Below, piece after piece: positions 35,570 through 38,915 of a stretch of DNA of 38,915 nt (the first letter of the stretch is position 1; each line of letters starts with the position of its first letter). This stretch comes from Deltaproteobacteria bacterium. Lineage in GTDB: Bacteria; Myxococcota_A; Polyangia; Haliangiales; SHYZ01. The stretch covers positions 1 to 38,915 of the forward strand of contig JACQUZ010000174.1 of assembly GCA_016210055.1 (NCBI GenBank), read 5' to 3'. The notes beneath the pieces are model-generated. The model searched no databases. It saw only the letters and a program-made list of their open reading frames with translations, and was not told the DNA's origin. The position numbers were made by a program, and so were the translations under genes.

Positions 35570-37132
35570 ATGGCCAGCTACGTCCCTAGCCGAGACGAAT
35601 TCCGCGCCGCGTCGCTCTGCGGAAACCTGCTCCCCGTGTACCGGGAGATCCTTGCCGACGGCGACACCCCGGTGTCCGCTTTCGCCAAGCTCGGGCGTCA
35701 TGAGTACAGCTTCTTGCTCGAGTCGGTGGTCGGGGGCGAGAAATGGGCAGCGTACTCGTTCCTCGGCGTCGAGCCGCGAGCGGTGGTGAAGGCGGTGCAG
35801 GGTGAGATTGAAGTCACCTGGCGTGACGTCGACGGAGGCGGGGAAGCCAGGCGCGCCAAGTGGGCGGCCCAAGATCCCGCCCTCGCGCTCCAAGAGATCT
35901 TGGCGGAGTTTCGTCCTGTAGCTCCCCCGGGCTTGCCTCGGTTCTGGGGCGGAGCGGTGGGGTGGCTCGGCTACGACGTCGTGCGCGCATTCGAGCGGCT
36001 CCCGGCGAGCGCGCCATCGGATCTCAGCATCCCCGATGCGTGCATGGTCCTCACTGACACGCTAGTCATTTTCGACAACCTGAGGCAGACGCTGAAGGTC
36101 GTCGCGGCGCCGTTCGTCCCGCGGCCCGAAAAGGCCGACGAGGCTTATGATTCGGCTTGCCGACGCATCGACGCCATCGTGGATCGGCTTCGGAGCGCCC
36201 CCAAAGCGCCCCTTCGGACTCTCGAGCCGCCCCCTCCCGGAGAGGATGGCTCCACGCGCTTGCTGTGGGGCGGCGGAGGTCCGCCCCGGTCCAATTTCGG
36301 CAAGCAGGAATTCCTCGGCGCCGTGCACAAGGCCAAGGAGTACATCCTCGCCGGTGACGCCTTCCAAATCGTTTTGTCCCAACGCTTCGAGGTCGAGAGC
36401 TCGGGGATCGACGAGCTTGACGTGTATCGCGCGCTTCGAGTGGTCAATCCGTCGCCCTACATGTTTCATCTCGAGTTCCCCGAGGCCCGGGTGACCGGTG
36501 CGTCCCCAGAGTGCATGGTTCGCCTCGACGGTGGGCGCGTGGAGCTGCGTCCGATCGCCGGCACGAGGCCGAGGGGCAAGACGCTCCAAGAGGACGAGGC
36601 CCTCGCGTGCGAGCTCCTCGCGGACCCCAAGGAGCGCGCCGAGCACGTGATGCTGATCGACCTGGCGCGGAACGACGTGGGGCGGGTCTCGTCGACCGGC
36701 TCGGTCTCGGTCAACGAGCGGCTCGTCGTCGAGCGCTACTCGCACGTGATGCACCTTACCTCCAACGTGCAGGGAACGCTGCTGCCCGGGAAGAACGCAT
36801 TTGATGTCCTTAGAGCCACGTTTCCCGCCGGCACCTTGACCGGCGCGCCCAAGATTAGGGCCATGGAAATCATCGACGAGCTGGAGCCTTCACGGAGAGG
36901 CATTTACGGGGGCGCGGTGGGCTACCTGAGTTACACGGGGAATCTAGACCTGGCCATCGCGATTCGAACCCTCGTATCCACCGGCAATCGCATCCATGTC
37001 CAGGCGGGCGCGGGGGTCGTGCACGATTCGGTGCCGGAGAAGGAATACGAAGAAACCCTGAACAAGGCGCGGGCCGTCTTGCGCGCGGTCCATCTCGCAC
37101 GGGGCGCGGCGCCGGGCGCTGGGAGCGCGTGA
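35570..37132 (+). CDS. trpE: Anthranilate synthase component I
   Basis: TrpE makes anthranilate from chorismate, using ammonia delivered by TrpG: the first step of tryptophan synthesis. The 520-residue product has the N-terminal feedback-binding region (YSFLLESV, the LLES motif for tryptophan inhibition), then the chorismate-binding fold with PSPYMFHLEF, GASPECMVRL, PIAGTRPRG, LIDLARNDVGRV and FPAGTLTGAPKIRAMEIIDELEP. ATG 35570 is chosen since the LLES region follows at the usual distance; ATG 35552 and GTG 35525 are in frame but precede it without a better ribosome site. It begins a trpE-trpG-trpD-trpC run with spacing of a base or less between the first three genes. Confidence 0.96.
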   Translation: MASYVPSRDEFRAASLCGNLLPVYREILADGDTPVSAFAKLGRHEYSFLLESVVGGEKWAAYSFLGVEPRAVVKAVQGEIEVTWRDVDGGGEARRAKWAAQDPALALQEILAEFRPVAPPGLPRFWGGAVGWLGYDVVRAFERLPASAPSDLSIPDACMVLTDTLVIFDNLRQTLKVVAAPFVPRPEKADEAYDSACRRIDAIVDRLRSAPKAPLRTLEPPPPGEDGSTRLLWGGGGPPRSNFGKQEFLGAVHKAKEYILAGDAFQIVLSQRFEVESSGIDELDVYRALRVVNPSPYMFHLEFPEARVTGASPECMVRLDGGRVELRPIAGTRPRGKTLQEDEALACELLADPKERAEHVMLIDLARNDVGRVSSTGSVSVNERLVVERYSHVMHLTSNVQGTLLPGKNAFDVLRATFPAGTLTGAPKIRAMEIIDELEPSRRGIYGGAVGYLSYTGNLDLAIAIRTLVSTGNRIHVQAGAGVVHDSVPEKEYEETLNKARAVLRAVHLARGAAPGAGSA

Positions 37133-37726
<594 letters not shown>

Positions 37727-37727
<1 letters not shown>

Positions 37728-38746
37728 TGGACTTGGTAGGCGCCATTTCCCGCGTGATCGCACGGCGCGATCTCACCTCGGAGGAAATCGCCGAGGTCAT
37801 GGGTCGCATCATGGACGGCGAGGCCACGCCCGCCCAGATCGGCGGTTTCCTCGTGGGGCTTCGGATGAAAGGGGAAACGCCCGCCGAGATCGCGGGCGCT
37901 GCCCGGGCCATGCGTGCCCGGGCAACGCCCATCCGCTGCCCAGAGCCCGAGCGGGCGGTCGATACCTGTGGCACTGGGGGGGATGGAGCAGGCACGGTCA
38001 ACGTGTCCACCCTTGCCGCCATCGTCGTGGCGGCGTGCGGCGTGCGGGTCGCCAAGCACGGGAACCGCGCGCTCTCGTCGCGGGCGGGATCGGCAGACGT
38101 GCTGGAGGCGCTCGGCGTGAACATCACGGCGTCGGTGCCGGTGCTTGAGCGCTGCATGGCCGAGGCCAATATTGCCTTCCTGTTCGCGCCCTCGTTTCAC
38201 TCGGCAACTCGCCATGCGGCGGGGCCTCGCAAGGAGCTCGGCACGCGCACCTTGTTCAACTTGCTCGGGCCGCTCACGAACCCCGCCGGCGTGGGAGCTC
38301 AAGTCGTGGGCGTCTTTGACGCCAGCTTTTGCGAGCCCGTGGCCAGCGCCCTGGGCTTGCTCGGGGCGCGCAGGGCCTTCGTGGTCCACGGGGAAGGCGG
38401 GCTCGACGAGGTCGCCGTGCGAGGAAAGACCTTGGTTTCCGAGTGGAAGGACGGTGAAGTGAAGAGCTACCACGTAACTCCGGCGGACTTCGGCATGGGC
38501 GAAGAGGATCCGGCGGGGCTCTCGGGCGGGGACGCGGCCGCAAACGCTTTGATCGCGCGGGCCGTCCTAGGCGGGCAACGAGGGGCGCCGCGGACGGCAG
38601 TGGTGTTGGAAGCTGCGGTCGCTCTTCTCGCCGCCGGCGCGGTTTCAGATTTCGCAGAAGGTGCGCACAAGGCACAAGGCGCCCTGGACTCTGGGACGGC
38701 CCTGGCCACGCTCGAGAAGTGGGCCAAGCTCTCGCGAGAGGCATGA
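37727..38746 (+). CDS. trpD: Anthranilate phosphoribosyltransferase
   Basis: TrpD joins anthranilate to PRPP. The 339-residue product has VDTCGTGGDGAGTVNVST (PRPP pyrophosphate loop), KHGNRALSSRAGSADVLEALGV, FLFAPSFHSATRHAAGPRKELGTRT with the anthranilate-binding Arg, and LLGPLTNPAG. All are intact and the length is normal. GAGGAG lies seven bases before ATG 37727; GTG 37724, just before it, is a possible but worse-spaced start. It follows trpG with a one-base overlap and precedes trpC by four bases. Confidence 0.96.
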
Positions 38747-38750
38747 ACCC

Positions 38751-38915
38751 ATGGCGGCCACCGGAATCCTGGCGAAGATCCTCGAGGAAAAACAGGTGGA
38801 GGTCGCCGCCCTGAGGAAGCGCATCTCCTGGGCGTCGCTCGAAGAGCAAGCCCGCGCGGTGCCCACGCCCAGGGACTTCGTGGCTTCCCTGAGAGCGGCT
38901 CCCAGGCCTCGCGCC
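38751..38915 (+). CDS. trpC: Indole-3-glycerol-phosphate synthase (5' end only)
   Basis: Only the first 55 codons are in the window and the frame stays open at the edge. The sequence ILAKILEEKQVEVAALRKR followed by PTPRDFVASLR matches the N-terminal helix pair of TrpC (IlxxIlxxKxxEV then rdFxxAL). The position after trpD supports it. It begins four bases after the trpD stop and runs out of the window before the catalytic Lys and Glu motifs. Confidence 0.88.
   Translation, partial: MAATGILAKILEEKQVEVAALRKRISWASLEEQARAVPTPRDFVASLRAAPRPRA

Overview
The window reads as chromosomal DNA from a high-GC Gram-negative bacterium of the Myxococcota (the former deltaproteobacterial myxobacteria, probably a Polyangia-type lineage). 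This is inferred from gene content, not from a marker gene. The evidence is a FrzS/AglZ-like coiled-coil motility regulator, a very large hybrid Ser/Thr kinase, a DUF4390-NtrY pair, a protein resembling the MXAN_5187 family, and a lipoprotein with a Cys-rich start followed by an Asp/Ala-rich linker. The DNA is almost fully coding, and no stretch over 300 bases lacks a gene. I see no rRNA, tRNA or CRISPR array.

Layout. 1-804 holds a partial secreted metallophosphatase, divergent from gpmI (978-2630) across a spacer with two palindromes. Then come a thioredoxin-like protein, a short-chain dehydrogenase, a ferritin-like protein and a convergent MBL-fold hydrolase (to 5289). 5366-10022 is a two-gene signalling unit: a receiver-GAF-GGDEF-Ser/Thr kinase fusion followed by a cyclic-nucleotide-domain MscS channel. 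10165-11666 is an SCP2 / acyl-CoA racemase pair. 11703-15662 holds a single-domain response regulator, divergent from an outer-membrane barrel, DUF4390 and NtrY-like kinase operon, which ends in a MITE-like element (15659-15842).

The second half continues with DUF465, tsaB and an unrecognised exported protein on the minus strand. A MXAN_5187-like gene then overlaps hflX tail to tail. Next are a receiver/HD-GYP phosphodiesterase and a convergent FrzS/AglZ-like gene. A large radical SAM/DUF2344 fusion is followed by htpX. A second radical SAM gene and a glutamine amidotransferase face them on the minus strand. After a lipoprotein and a TPR protein, glyA is divergent from trpE-trpG-trpD-trpC, and trpC is cut by the window end.

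The strongest theme is cyclic-di-GMP and phosphorelay signalling with degenerate domains. The 5366 kinase has Glu in place of the receiver phospho-acceptor Asp. Its GGDEF domain has lost the catalytic motif (AGDSM) but keeps an I-site-like RTQD at the correct spacing, which suggests a c-di-GMP-sensing Ser/Thr kinase. It is encoded directly upstream of a ligand-gated mechanosensitive channel. The window also carries an intact HD-GYP c-di-GMP phosphodiesterase and a pseudo-receiver motility protein. The other notable features are the MITE-like element, paired palindromic operators, two in-frame 12-bp repeat tracts with related units, and two genes whose promoters appear to give leaderless mRNAs.
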